NCBI GenBank assembly: GCA_015065865.1
Contig: SVPM01000016.1
Location: forward strand, 1 to 36,033
Length of the DNA stretch: 36,033 nt
Origin: Oscillospiraceae bacterium
GTDB taxonomy: Bacteria > Bacillota > Clostridia > Oscillospirales > Acutalibacteraceae
Direction: 5' to 3'
The number at the start of each line of letters is the position of its first letter. Positions within the stretch are counted from its first letter, which is position 1. The notes below the pieces were generated by a model that saw only the letters and a program-made list of their open reading frames with translations, was not told the DNA's origin and did not search any database. Position numbers and translations under genes: made by a program. Below are positions 1 through 7,135 of this stretch, piece by piece.

Positions 1-2
1 CG

Positions 3-1715
3 AACGGTATGTCCTATAACTCCTACGTGATTCTGGATGAGAAGATCGCCGTGATGGACACGGTGGATGCCGCATTCACCCACGAATGGCTGGACAACCT
101 GCAAAACGCACTCGGCGGGCGTACCCCCGACTATTTGATCGTACAGCACATGGAACCCGACCATTCCGCCAACGTGCTGAACTTTGCCAAAGCATATCCC
201 GAAGCCAAGATCGCGGCCTCCTCGAAGGCGTTTATTATGATGCAGAATTTTTTCGGCACCGATTTTGCCGACCGACGGTTGGTGGTCGGCGAGGGGGATA
301 CTCTCTCGTTGGGCCGCCATCAGCTCGCCTTCGTCACCGCACCGATGGTGCACTGGCCCGAAGTCATCGTCACCTATGACAGCACCGATAAAGTGCTGTT
401 TTCGGCGGACGGATTCGGCAAATTCGGCGCACTGGACGTAAAGGAAGACTGGGATTGCGAAGCCCGCCGTTACTATGTCGGCATCGTCGGAAAATACGGC
501 GTGCAGGTGCAGGCGTTGCTCAAAAAAGCGGCCGGATTGGATATTCGGATCATCTGTCCTCTGCACGGTCCCGTACTCACCGAAAATCTGGGGCATTATA
601 TTCATCTCTACGATATTTGGTCGAGTTATCAGCCCGAAGAAGAAGGCATCGTGATCGCCTACACCTCGGTGTACGGCAACACCAAAAAGGCAGTAATGCA
701 GCTGGCGGAAGCCTTGCGGCACAACGGATGCCCCAAAGTGGTCGTGAACGACCTTGCACGGTGCGATATGGCGGAAGCGGTGGAAGATGCGTTCCGTTAC
801 AGCAAACTGGTGCTTGCCACCACCACGTATAACGCGGATATCTTCCCCTTTATGCGTGAGTTTATCGATCATCTGACCGAACGCAATTTCTCCAATCGCA
901 CGGTAGCGTTTGTGGAAAACGGCAGTTGGGCACCGCAAGCCGCCAAACTGATGCACCGTATGTTGGAAAACTGCAAGAACCTCACCTTTGCGGAAAACAG
1001 TGTGAAGATCCGTTCCGCATTGAATGAAGAAAGCCGCGAGCAGGTCGCCGCACTGGCAGAAGAACTCTGCCGCGAATATTTGGCACAGCAGGACAGCACC
1101 GCCAATAAAAACGATCTGTCCGCCCTCTTCAACATCGGTTACGGTTTGTATGTTATAACTTCCAACGACGGCAAAAAAGATAACGGCCTGATCGTCAACA
1201 CCGTCACGCAGGTCACGAATACCCCCAACCGCATAGCCGTCACCATCAACAAAGAAAACTATTCCCACCACGTCATTAAGCAGACCGGCAAAATGAACAT
1301 CAACTGTCTGACAGTGGACGCCCCGTTTGCGGTGTTCGAAAAATTCGGATTCCAAAGCGGCCGCAACACCGACAAATTTGCCGATTGCGAACCGCTGCGT
1401 TCGGATAACGGGCTGATCTTCCTGCCCCGCAACATCAATTCCTTCCTCTCGCTCAAGGTGGAGCAATACGTGGATCTGGATACCCACGGTATGTTTATCT
1501 GCTCGATCACCGAAGCGCGTGTCCTGTCCGATCGCGAAACCATGACCTATACCTATTATCAAGAAAACGTGAAACCGAAGCCGGAGACCGACGGCAAAAA
1601 GGGGTTCGTGTGCAAGGTGTGCGGTTATGTGTATGAAGGCGATGAGTTACCCGAAGATTTCATCTGCCCCCTATGCAAGCACGGCGCCGCCGATTTTGAA
1701 CCGATCGGAAAGTAA
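3..1715 (+). CDS. Flavodiiron protein fused to flavin-reductase and rubredoxin domains (5' end cut by window)
   Basis: This is a cytoplasmic flavodiiron protein, a family that reduces O2 to water (or NO to N2O) and protects anaerobes. Counting from the ATG at position 9, the metallo-beta-lactamase-like domain shows diiron ligands H47, E49, D51, H52, H115, D134 and H186. A flavodoxin domain follows (FMN loop TSVYGNTKKA near residue 219), then a flavin-reductase-like FMN domain at about 370-520, and a C-terminal rubredoxin with CKVC and CPLC pairs at about 533-568. The three-module C-terminus probably makes it self-sufficient for passing electrons from NAD(P)H to the diiron site; this is inference. 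In relatives the HxExDH motif sits about 32 residues further in, and the reading frame is open to the window edge, so the true start almost certainly lies upstream and the ATG at 9 is internal. Confidence 0.93.
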   Translation, partial: NGMSYNSYVILDEKIAVMDTVDAAFTHEWLDNLQNALGGRTPDYLIVQHMEPDHSANVLNFAKAYPEAKIAASSKAFIMMQNFFGTDFADRRLVVGEGDTLSLGRHQLAFVTAPMVHWPEVIVTYDSTDKVLFSADGFGKFGALDVKEDWDCEARRYYVGIVGKYGVQVQALLKKAAGLDIRIICPLHGPVLTENLGHYIHLYDIWSSYQPEEEGIVIAYTSVYGNTKKAVMQLAEALRHNGCPKVVVNDLARCDMAEAVEDAFRYSKLVLATTTYNADIFPFMREFIDHLTERNFSNRTVAFVENGSWAPQAAKLMHRMLENCKNLTFAENSVKIRSALNEESREQVAALAEELCREYLAQQDSTANKNDLSALFNIGYGLYVITSNDGKKDNGLIVNTVTQVTNTPNRIAVTINKENYSHHVIKQTGKMNINCLTVDAPFAVFEKFGFQSGRNTDKFADCEPLRSDNGLIFLPRNINSFLSLKVEQYVDLDTHGMFICSITEARVLSDRETMTYTYYQENVKPKPETDGKKGFVCKVCGYVYEGDELPEDFICPLCKHGAADFEPIGK

Positions 1716-1719
1716 ATAT

Positions 1720-1742
1720 CCACCGGCACAGCCGGTGGTTTT
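1720..1742 (+). terminator. Short hairpin after the flavodiiron gene
   Basis: An 8-bp perfect stem (CCACCGGC / GCCGGTGG, loop ACA) begins 5 bases after the stop codon and is followed by TTTT. It probably acts in series with the stronger hairpin just downstream. Confidence 0.55.
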
Positions 1743-1751
1743 CGCTCACCA

Positions 1752-1798
1752 AAAGAACGGGTTTGATTTCCGATGGAAATCAAACCCGTTCTTTTTTT
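1752..1798 (+). terminator. Strong intrinsic terminator between convergent genes
   Basis: A perfect 19-bp inverted repeat (1752-1770 with 1776-1794, loop of 5) runs into a stretch of T up to 1798. It terminates the flavodiiron transcript. The A-run on its left side lets it also serve the convergent symporter gene, whose stop codon overlaps the right end. Confidence 0.9.
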
Positions 1799-3173
1799 AT
1801 TTCTTCCGCTTAAAAATCCTTTCGCGGAACAAGATCACGTTCATCGCCGCAAAGAACGCGATGAATATCCCAAAGCAGAGATACGGTTTCACCGGTGCCA
1901 GCGTTGCAAGCAGCATCATCGGGAAACCAAACACGATAGCGGGGAAATTCTGGTACACCAGATTATCCGCGGCAGGCGTTTTAAAATCGCCGTCGATCTC
2001 ACGCAACAGAATAATGCCCGTACTGGCGGTACCCGTCAGCATACCGTACATCATAAGGAACTGCTCTTCTTGATATTCCTTGAAAAGCGTCTTCGCCACG
2101 ATGCGGTTATAAGTATAGGTGACGACCAGACCGACCGCACCCATCACCAGGATGATACCCCAGTAGTTTTCCAAAATATCCAACCGAATGGCGGCAATAC
2201 CCGACACCACCATCAAATCAAAGAAGAAGTTGCTGGTACGCGTCATTAAAAAGTCGTTGGTATAATCACGATGGATCCATTGACGACGGTTCATCCACTT
2301 CAATACCATTTTGACCACCGTAGCCGTCAAAACACCCAAAAGGAAGTTAAAACCGTAAATGACCGCCTTCATACCGGGCAACAGATTCCCCAAAAGGAGC
2401 ATCAGCGCATACGCCAAAATGTACGCTACCGCAACCAGTGCGATCTGCACCGTCAGTTTATCCATGCTCTCCTGCATCGGGATCTCGTTTTCGTGCTGGA
2501 TCTCCTCGGATTGAATGGCTTTTTCCGCCGCTTTTTTGAGGATCACACCGCGCTTTTTCAAAATGTTCAGGTGGATCACGCCGCCGATGCTGGCACTGAG
2601 AAAACCGAGTGCCGCAATAGTAAGGCCGAAACTCTTACCGCCCACAAACCCATATTGGGTCTCATAAATGTTGCCGTAGTTCATCGCTTGGCCGGTACCC
2701 TGCCCATAACCGAACGGGAGCAATACGCCCGCCGCCGGAAAGAAGTTTTTCATCACAAGTACCGCCACCAGCGAAATACCCAAACCGAAAACGGCTTGCA
2801 ACAAATACGTCGATACGGTGGTCACACCCGTGTTAAAGATCTCGGTCGTGCGTTGTTTGGTCATTTTGCCTTTACCGCTTTTAAAGGTCGAGGCAATGAA
2901 CCCGAGCGCCAACGTGTGATAGGTGAGCATTTCCAAGTTGGTGGTGCCGCGACCGCCGAAAAAGGCCGTATCAAACATCACGTCACCCGTTATCCACTTG
3001 TAAACACCGGCCACTATGATAAGCAGACCGCCGCCGAGAACCGACGTAGGAATCAGCGATTCCCGCAAAAACGGAATGGAACGTTTGAGCATATTGGCAA
3101 CCAGCAAACTGATGAGCAACACCGCCACCAAGTTCCAACTGCCCCACACGTTAAAGTCCCAAAAATTCTCCAT
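1797..3173 (-). CDS. Sodium/glutamate symporter family protein (GltS-like)
   Basis: A 458-residue integral membrane protein with about 10-12 hydrophobic segments across its whole length. It resembles the sodium:glutamate symporter (GltS) family: an N-terminal segment ending in PTSVLGGGLLI, a glycine-rich re-entrant stretch (GYGQGTGQAMNYGN near residue 156) and a matching C-terminal one (MLTGTASTGIILLREIDGD near 390), as expected for the inverted two-fold repeat of this fold. GltS proteins import glutamate with Na+; the substrate here is not proven. It is longer than E. coli GltS because of a charged cytoplasmic loop around 200-235. The start has a GGGGGAG ribosome binding site. The first 23 bp overlap the end of the upstream acyltransferase gene, so the two are co-transcribed. 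Confidence 0.8.
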   Translation of the reverse strand: MENFWDFNVWGSWNLVAVLLISLLVANMLKRSIPFLRESLIPTSVLGGGLLIIVAGVYKWITGDVMFDTAFFGGRGTTNLEMLTYHTLALGFIASTFKSGKGKMTKQRTTEIFNTGVTTVSTYLLQAVFGLGISLVAVLVMKNFFPAAGVLLPFGYGQGTGQAMNYGNIYETQYGFVGGKSFGLTIAALGFLSASIGGVIHLNILKKRGVILKKAAEKAIQSEEIQHENEIPMQESMDKLTVQIALVAVAYILAYALMLLLGNLLPGMKAVIYGFNFLLGVLTATVVKMVLKWMNRRQWIHRDYTNDFLMTRTSNFFFDLMVVSGIAAIRLDILENYWGIILVMGAVGLVVTYTYNRIVAKTLFKEYQEEQFLMMYGMLTGTASTGIILLREIDGDFKTPAADNLVYQNFPAIVFGFPMMLLATLAPVKPYLCFGIFIAFFAAMNVILFRERIFKRKK

Positions 3174-4365
3174 GAGTCTCCCCCCTGCTCACATTCTTGT
3201 AATGATAAAACATGTTCACATATTTCAGCGCGTTGAACCGCTTGTCGCTTTTCAACTGGAACACACGGTCGTTATGATAGATGTTCAACTTATTGCGCCC
3301 CAACACCGTCACGGCGCTGACTTCCTCAAACGGAAATACCTGCGGTGCATCCGCCGCACCCACCACAATACGGTCACCGTACAGTGAAACGGCCGCGTCC
3401 TCGCAAATCAACCGTTTGCGTTGCTGTAAGATCACTTCCGAAAGGCGAGCGCGTTCTTGATACATCGGTCGATCGACATACGCCGCGAGGTCCAATCCGC
3501 TCACAAACTGCTGTTGATATGTATACCAATCGTTCACAAACGCGAACGGGAACTCACATCCCACACCCGTAAGGCGCTTATCTTCGCCGTATGACACGGT
3601 AAGCCCGCATCCTTTGCAGGTGATCTCACTGCCGTGGCTTTCGAAGGTGGCAAGTCCGCAAGCGGGGCAAACGTACATGGCGCGTTCCAAATATTCCGCC
3701 CGCTTCGCATGGCGGAATACCGCATCCGCCACCGCTTCGTTCACAAACAAACCGTCTTCGATGCGTGCTTGCAGTTGTTCGTTGGTCATTGCGGCGTACT
3801 CTTCCGGCTCGATCACTTCGGATACGTATCCGCGCATACGCCCGCGGCGGTTCACGTCACTCCAACGCGGCTGCACGCCATACCCGCCTTCCAAGCGAAA
3901 CAAAGCGATCGGCAACCCCAGTTTACGCGCCAAGGGCACGATCGCAGGGTTCATATATTCGGTCTTACCGCTATAAGTACGATTGCCTTCGGGTGCGATC
4001 GCAATGGTGCCGCCCTCTTTCGCCACCGCCAAACACTTTTTCACGGCGGCAATATCCGTTGCCTGTTTTTTGATCGGAATCGGTGCCACCAAAAAGCGAA
4101 TCACCGAAGACACCCACCCGTTTGAAAACAGATCTTCCGAAGCGAGATAGTACACAGGGCCGCGAAACGCCATGCCCACAAAGAACTGATCAAACGCAGT
4201 CTGGTGGTTAAAAAGGATAAGATATTGCCGTTTTCCCTGCTCGCGGAATTTCTCCACACGAATACCGTAGGTCAAACGAGAATACGGCCCGAGAATTCCA
4301 AAAAGGATGTTCCGCACCACGCGGTGCCGAAACCGTATCCACGGTTTTTTGCGTTTGTGTGCCAC
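3151..4365 (-). CDS. PlsC-like acyltransferase with C-terminal zinc ribbon and PH-like tail
   Basis: A 404-residue protein with three parts. The first is a lysophospholipid/1-acylglycerol-3-phosphate acyltransferase domain with the HX4D motif (NHQTAFD) and an APEGNRTYSG motif corresponding to the PEG block. The second is a zinc ribbon with CPAC and CKGC pairs. The third is a C-terminal beta-rich tail (pattern EEVSAVTVLGRNKLNIY) that looks PH/GRAM-like; that is my inference. The likely role is acyl transfer in phospholipid or lipid assembly at the membrane. The frame stays open to a GTG at 4395, but an AGGAGG (4372-4377) lies 6 bases before the GTG at 4363-4365, so I place the start there. A consensus promoter precedes it. 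The gene overlaps the GltS-like gene by 23 bp. Confidence 0.82.
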   Translation of the reverse strand: MAHKRKKPWIRFRHRVVRNILFGILGPYSRLTYGIRVEKFREQGKRQYLILFNHQTAFDQFFVGMAFRGPVYYLASEDLFSNGWVSSVIRFLVAPIPIKKQATDIAAVKKCLAVAKEGGTIAIAPEGNRTYSGKTEYMNPAIVPLARKLGLPIALFRLEGGYGVQPRWSDVNRRGRMRGYVSEVIEPEEYAAMTNEQLQARIEDGLFVNEAVADAVFRHAKRAEYLERAMYVCPACGLATFESHGSEITCKGCGLTVSYGEDKRLTGVGCEFPFAFVNDWYTYQQQFVSGLDLAAYVDRPMYQERARLSEVILQQRKRLICEDAAVSLYGDRIVVGAADAPQVFPFEEVSAVTVLGRNKLNIYHNDRVFQLKSDKRFNALKYVNMFYHYKNVSRGETHGEFLGL

Positions 4366-4404
4366 ACGACCCCTCCTCACACTATCTTGTATCACATACT
4401 AGGC

Positions 4405-4433
4405 ATTATACCGCATTTAGGGGTTGCTGTCAA
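4405..4433 (-). promoter_or_regulatory. Consensus sigma-A type promoter for the acyltransferase-symporter pair
   Basis: On the minus strand TTGACA (4428-4433), a 17-base spacer and TATAAT (4405-4410) match the vegetative consensus exactly. Transcription would begin about 30 bases before the GTG start at 4365. Confidence 0.9.
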
Positions 4434-4465
4434 TGTTTTTGAAAAGGAATCGAAACGCACTTCCG

Positions 4466-4513
4466 AAAAAAACGCACCCGTGCCTCTTTCTCGGAAGGAA
4501 AGAACACGGGTGC
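4466..4513 (-). terminator. Terminator of the 62-residue orphan gene
   Basis: On the minus strand a 9-bp GC-rich stem (4505-4513 with 4474-4482), with a further short internal pairing, is followed by seven T (4466-4472). It separates the orphan gene from the acyltransferase promoter. Confidence 0.85.
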
Positions 4514-4529
4514 ATTTTACATTTCCGTT

Positions 4530-4718
4530 TCAATTCAACTGCAGTTCTGTCTTCGTTTCACATATCCGTTTCACCGTACAGTTATCTGCGGCAACCTCCC
4601 CGCAATTGGTCAGGGTGAGCACCATAGGCACGCCTTGTGCATTACGGTTGTCCTGAAACGCGATGTTATCGGCAAATCCGGCTTCCAACGGCAGAGCGAC
4701 TTCAAACTCTTTTCTCAC
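4530..4718 (-). CDS. Hypothetical 62-residue protein
   Basis: Family not recognised. I call it a gene because it has its own promoter (TATACT at 4759-4764), a GGGAG ribosome binding site 7 bases before a GTG start, codon use like its neighbours, and an intrinsic terminator just downstream. The protein is soluble and mixed in charge, with two cysteines (in TNCGE and DNCTV) and a pattern (MVLTLTNCGEVAADNC) that could be a small beta-sandwich edge. There is no signal peptide or membrane segment. It is monocistronic. Without homologues its function cannot be assigned. Confidence 0.6.
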   Translation of the reverse strand: MRKEFEVALPLEAGFADNIAFQDNRNAQGVPMVLTLTNCGEVAADNCTVKRICETKTELQLN

Positions 4719-4758
4719 GATATCACTCCCACATCACATTTTCATTCCTCTCGAGCGT

Positions 4759-4786
4759 AGTATACCATACTGCAAATAAAATACAA
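4759..4786 (-). promoter_or_regulatory. Promoter of the 62-residue orphan gene
   Basis: On the minus strand TTGTAT (4781-4786), a 16-base spacer and TATACT (4759-4764). It lies at the edge of the tandem repeat, so insertion of the repeat has left it intact. Confidence 0.65.
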
Positions 4787-4795
4787 GCCAAAAGT

Positions 4796-4970
4796 AAAAA
4801 ACACACCCGTGGGGTGGGGTCACTGCCTCTTCCCCGACGCCTGCTTTTCGTGTTTTCGGGGATTCTCTTCTCTCGAGCGCAACAGTCCACCGGACTGTTG
4901 CTCCCAATCCTTCGCCGCTTTGCGCCTCACGATTGGCGTTCGTTTCGAATCCCCCTCTGAAGCCAAAAAC
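4796..4970. repeat. Structured tandem repeat, copy 1 (~178 bp period)
   Basis: First of two near-identical head-to-tail copies. It contains a perfect 10-bp hairpin with a 3-base loop (4879-4901), a second hairpin arm pair CCAATC/GATTGG (4904-4909 with 4931-4936), and an enclosing stem GGGGATTC/GAATCCCC (4858-4865 with 4947-4954), together a possible three-way junction. An alternative stem TCCCCGA/TCGGGGA (4831-4837 with 4856-4862) competes with the enclosing stem. No convincing protein is encoded. Confidence 0.85.
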
Positions 4971-5150
4971 AAAAAAACACACCCTCGTGGGGTGGGGTCA
5001 CTGCCTCTTCCCCGATACCTGCTTTTTCGTGTTTTTCGGGGATTCTCTTCTCTCGAACGCAACAGTCCACCGGACTGTTGCTCCCAATCCTTCGCCGCTT
5101 TGCGCCTCACGATTGGCGTTCGTTTCGAATCCCCCTCTGAAGCCAAAAAC
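4971..5150. repeat. Structured tandem repeat, copy 2 (180 bp)
   Basis: Copy 2 matches copy 1 at almost every base: one substitution in the right two thirds (G4877 versus A5057), plus a few changes and small indels in the left third. All stems are preserved (hairpin 5059-5081, closing stem 5038-5045 with 5127-5134). A third, truncated copy supplies the terminator of tRNA-Ser (5151-5185). The + strand end of the unit (TTCGAATCCCCCTCT, then GCCA and an A-rich tract) resembles the 3' end of the neighbouring tRNA-Ser read on the other strand. Confidence 0.85.
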
Positions 5151-5182
5151 AAAAAAACACACCCTCGTGGGGTGTGTTTTTT
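5151..5182 (-). terminator. Terminator of tRNA-Ser
   Basis: A 13-bp stem (5152-5164 with 5170-5182, loop TCGTG) made of an ACACACCC core flanked by A/T runs, placed directly after the tRNA CCA end on the minus strand. It corresponds to the start of a third, truncated copy of the tandem repeat. Confidence 0.85.
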
Positions 5183-5185
5183 GTT

Positions 5186-5277
5186 TGGCGGAGAGAGGGG
5201 GATTCGAACCCCCGAACGGTTTATAGCCGTTACACGATTTCCAATCGTGCGCCTTCGACCAGCTCAGCCATCTCTCC
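5186..5277 (-). tRNA. tRNA-Ser(GGA)
   Basis: Read on the minus strand this folds as a class II tRNA. It has a 7-bp acceptor stem GGAGAGA/TCTCTCC, an anticodon stem CGATT/AATCG around GGA, a long variable arm, a T-arm with the GGTTCGAATCC core, discriminator G, and an encoded CCA (5186-5188). It reads serine UCC and UCU codons. It has its own promoter and terminator. Confidence 0.96.
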
Positions 5278-5305
5278 GTACATCGCTTTTCTAAGGCGCC
5301 AGTAC

Positions 5306-5334
5306 ATTATACTGAACAATCTGCAAAAAATCAA
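5306..5334 (-). promoter_or_regulatory. Promoter of tRNA-Ser
   Basis: On the minus strand TTGATT (5329-5334), a 17-base spacer and a perfect TATAAT (5306-5311), about 30 bases before the mature tRNA 5' end. Confidence 0.8.
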
Positions 5335-5379
5335 GTCTTTTTTTGGATTTTTTCAAAATTTCTTTTCGCCCTTCCTTCG

Positions 5380-5408
5380 TTGACAGATTTTTGCTTTTAT
5401 GCTATGCT
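5380..5408 (+). promoter_or_regulatory. Promoter of the zinc-ribbon membrane protein gene
   Basis: TTGACA (5380-5385), 17-base spacer, TATGCT (5403-5408). It is divergent from the tRNA-Ser promoter about 50 bp away. Confidence 0.8.
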
Positions 5409-5442
5409 GTAATAAAATATAATGTAATGTGAGGTGTTTGTT

Positions 5443-6495
5443 TTGACCACAATCATTTGTCCGCACTGCGGCAAGGATGTAAGCGAAGAGGCGGTGTTCT
5501 GTGCCTCCTGCGGCGGAGCACTCGAATTGCCCGTTGCCGCGGCCGAAGAAACGGCGGAGACCCCCGCCAAAAAGGGGACACCTGCGTGGTGGCGGGTGAT
5601 CCGCTGTCTGTTCAGCATTCCGCTCACCGTCTTGCTGATCGTTGCGCTGGTGGCGTTTATGACATTGGCGGCCATCCGCAACATTCCGCAAAAGAACACG
5701 ATGGATTCCCTGTTCAAAAAAATCGCCCCGACCGAAATGATGGCACAAGTCCTCTCCGAAGGTGAAACCGACTCCTTTGCTTCTCTCATTTACGATTCGT
5801 ATGAACGCACGGCAACAGAAAACGACTTTGAAAACATCCTTTCGGAATCCGAACTGCAAGAGATACTAGATTCTTCCACGTTGGATGAATTCCTGTCGGA
5901 GAAAACCGCCGACTACCTTTCCGCATTTATGAGCGGCGAAACCGGCAATTCCATAACCAAAAACGACTTGCTCGATTTGGTGCGCGAAAACGAAGCACTG
6001 ATCACGCAGATCGCAGGCGGGCAAAAGCTGACCGAAGAAGATTACGTCATGTTGGAAAAAGCCATTGACGAAAGCGACATTGTGGAAGAAATGGATCTCT
6101 CCCAAATCCTCCCCCGTGATGATGTCACCTCGATCAACGTGGTACGGCTCGTATATAGTTACGGCGTTTACGCCGCTATCGCCTTGTGTTTGGTATTGGT
6201 GCTGTTGATTGCCCTGCTCAATCTGCGCGGCCACTTCCTCACTTCGCTGTACAGTGGTATCGCTTTACTCGTCGCCGGCAGTATCGGTGCACTCACATTA
6301 GCGCTTAAAACATTGGTGGTGAACATTCTTCTGCCGGCCGAACTCCCTCTCTCCTCCCACGCGCTTTCTGCCGTAGTCAGTATGGTATTATCCGGCTTCT
6401 GGAAGGTCGGCTTCTGTATGCTCGGCGGTGCGGTTTTATGCATTGCCTTGTTTGCGATTATGCGGACGATCCGTCGCCGCCGCAACGCGCTGTAA
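5443..6495 (+). CDS. Zinc-ribbon membrane protein of unknown function
   Basis: A 350-residue protein. It begins with a zinc ribbon (C6-x2-C9 and C20-x2-C23, the usual short zinc-ribbon layout), then a proline/alanine-rich linker and one transmembrane helix at about residues 52-75. An acidic, helical extracytoplasmic region follows at about 85-230, with repeated short E/D-S-x-L patterns such as ILSESELQEILD. Three further transmembrane helices lie between about 233 and 340, ending in a basic cytoplasmic tail. The frame extends to a GTG at 5434, but GAGGTG (5431-5436) is best placed as ribosome binding site for the TTG at 5443. It has its own promoter and a strong terminator, so it is a single-gene unit. 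I cannot assign a function; a sensor or envelope role would be a guess. Confidence 0.85.
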   Translation: MTTIICPHCGKDVSEEAVFCASCGGALELPVAAAEETAETPAKKGTPAWWRVIRCLFSIPLTVLLIVALVAFMTLAAIRNIPQKNTMDSLFKKIAPTEMMAQVLSEGETDSFASLIYDSYERTATENDFENILSESELQEILDSSTLDEFLSEKTADYLSAFMSGETGNSITKNDLLDLVRENEALITQIAGGQKLTEEDYVMLEKAIDESDIVEEMDLSQILPRDDVTSINVVRLVYSYGVYAAIALCLVLVLLIALLNLRGHFLTSLYSGIALLVAGSIGALTLALKTLVVNILLPAELPLSSHALSAVVSMVLSGFWKVGFCMLGGAVLCIALFAIMRTIRRRRNAL

Positions 6496-6522
6496 AGCCT
6501 AACAGCCTTACATAAAAGAACA

Positions 6523-6567
6523 AAAAACGAACAAATTTTCGGAAAAATCGAAAATTTGTTCGTTTTT
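6523..6567 (+). terminator. Terminator after the zinc-ribbon membrane protein gene
   Basis: A perfect 18-bp AT-rich inverted repeat (6523-6540 with 6550-6567, loop of 9) ending in five T. Confidence 0.85.
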
Positions 6568-6570
6568 CTA

Positions 6571-6598
6571 TTGACAAACGATTTTTTTCGTGTATACT
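6571..6598 (+). promoter_or_regulatory. Promoter of the small membrane protein gene
   Basis: TTGACA (6571-6576), 16-base spacer containing ACGA-T7-CGT, TATACT (6593-6598). It starts three bases after the preceding terminator. Confidence 0.85.
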
Positions 6599-6639
6599 GA
6601 AATTACGATAAACATTTGTTCGTTTTGGAGGTATCCGTT

Positions 6640-7002
6640 ATGATCTTGAATTTGTTGTTTGCTTTGCTGATGGCGGGTATGTTTTTGTATATGCTGTGCC
6701 GTTCCAAAATGCGCGAGACCCGCGAATTTCTCTGGTTGCCCGCAGGCACCTGCCTGGTGGAACTGTTGTCACTCGGTCTTTTATCCGCTGTCAAGTTCCC
6801 CGCCCTTACACTCTTGTTGGTTGCCTTGCGGCTGTCGCTGTTCGGTTTTTGTGTGCTGGTGATGAAGCGGGATGCCGCACTGGCACGGGCCGAAAAGAAA
6901 AAGCGCGCACGCCAAAAGCGAGAGTTGTACGCCGCCCTTCACCCGTTGCACGAAGTGCCGGCCGGCGGTGCCGCCCCTTCTCGCGAGGTGTGCATCGCGT
7001 AA
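6640..7002 (+). CDS. Small hypothetical membrane protein (120 aa)
   Basis: Family not recognised. The protein has three hydrophobic segments, at about residues 2-20, 33-50 and 54-74, followed by a strongly basic cytoplasmic tail (AEKKKRARQKRE near 87-98), so the tail should be inside by the positive-inside rule. The frame is open to an earlier TTG, but GGAGG (6627-6631) sits 8 bases before the ATG at 6640, which I take as the start. It has its own promoter and a terminator right after the stop, so it is monocistronic. No catalytic motif is visible. Confidence 0.78.
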   Translation: MILNLLFALLMAGMFLYMLCRSKMRETREFLWLPAGTCLVELLSLGLLSAVKFPALTLLLVALRLSLFGFCVLVMKRDAALARAEKKKRARQKRELYAALHPLHEVPAGGAAPSREVCIA

Positions 7003-7016
7003 ATACGATTTTGCCG

Positions 7017-7048
7017 AAACGCCGATTCTCTCACAGAATCGGCGTTTT
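7017..7048 (+). terminator. Terminator after the small membrane protein gene
   Basis: A 13-bp perfect stem (7017-7029 with 7035-7047, loop of 5) ending in TTTT, 14 bases after the stop codon. Confidence 0.85.
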
Positions 7049-7091
7049 CACTTGTTTTATCGCTGTTTTTTACGCTTTTCGTATTTTCCCC

Positions 7092-7119
7092 TTGCTTTTC
7101 GGTAAAAATATGCTATTCT
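7092..7119 (+). promoter_or_regulatory. Possible promoter of the AEC permease-hydrolase pair
   Basis: TTGCTT (7092-7097), 16-base spacer, TATTCT (7114-7119). It is a weaker match than others in the window, but a promoter is needed here after the preceding terminator. Confidence 0.45.
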
Positions 7120-7135
7120 GTAAAAGGGTGATACT

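Noticed and set aside
2271-3236. A 321-codon plus-strand frame
   Set aside because: Antisense to the GltS-like gene, His/Gln/Arg-rich shadow.
4796-5185. Possible CRISPR array
   Set aside because: The repeats are about 180 bp, contiguous and without spacers, and no cas genes are present.
4809-5294. A 161-codon frame across the tandem repeat and tRNA-Ser
   Set aside because: It reads the repeat units and the reverse of the tRNA, including the familiar false peptide from an antisense tRNA (GFEPP-like). Not a protein.
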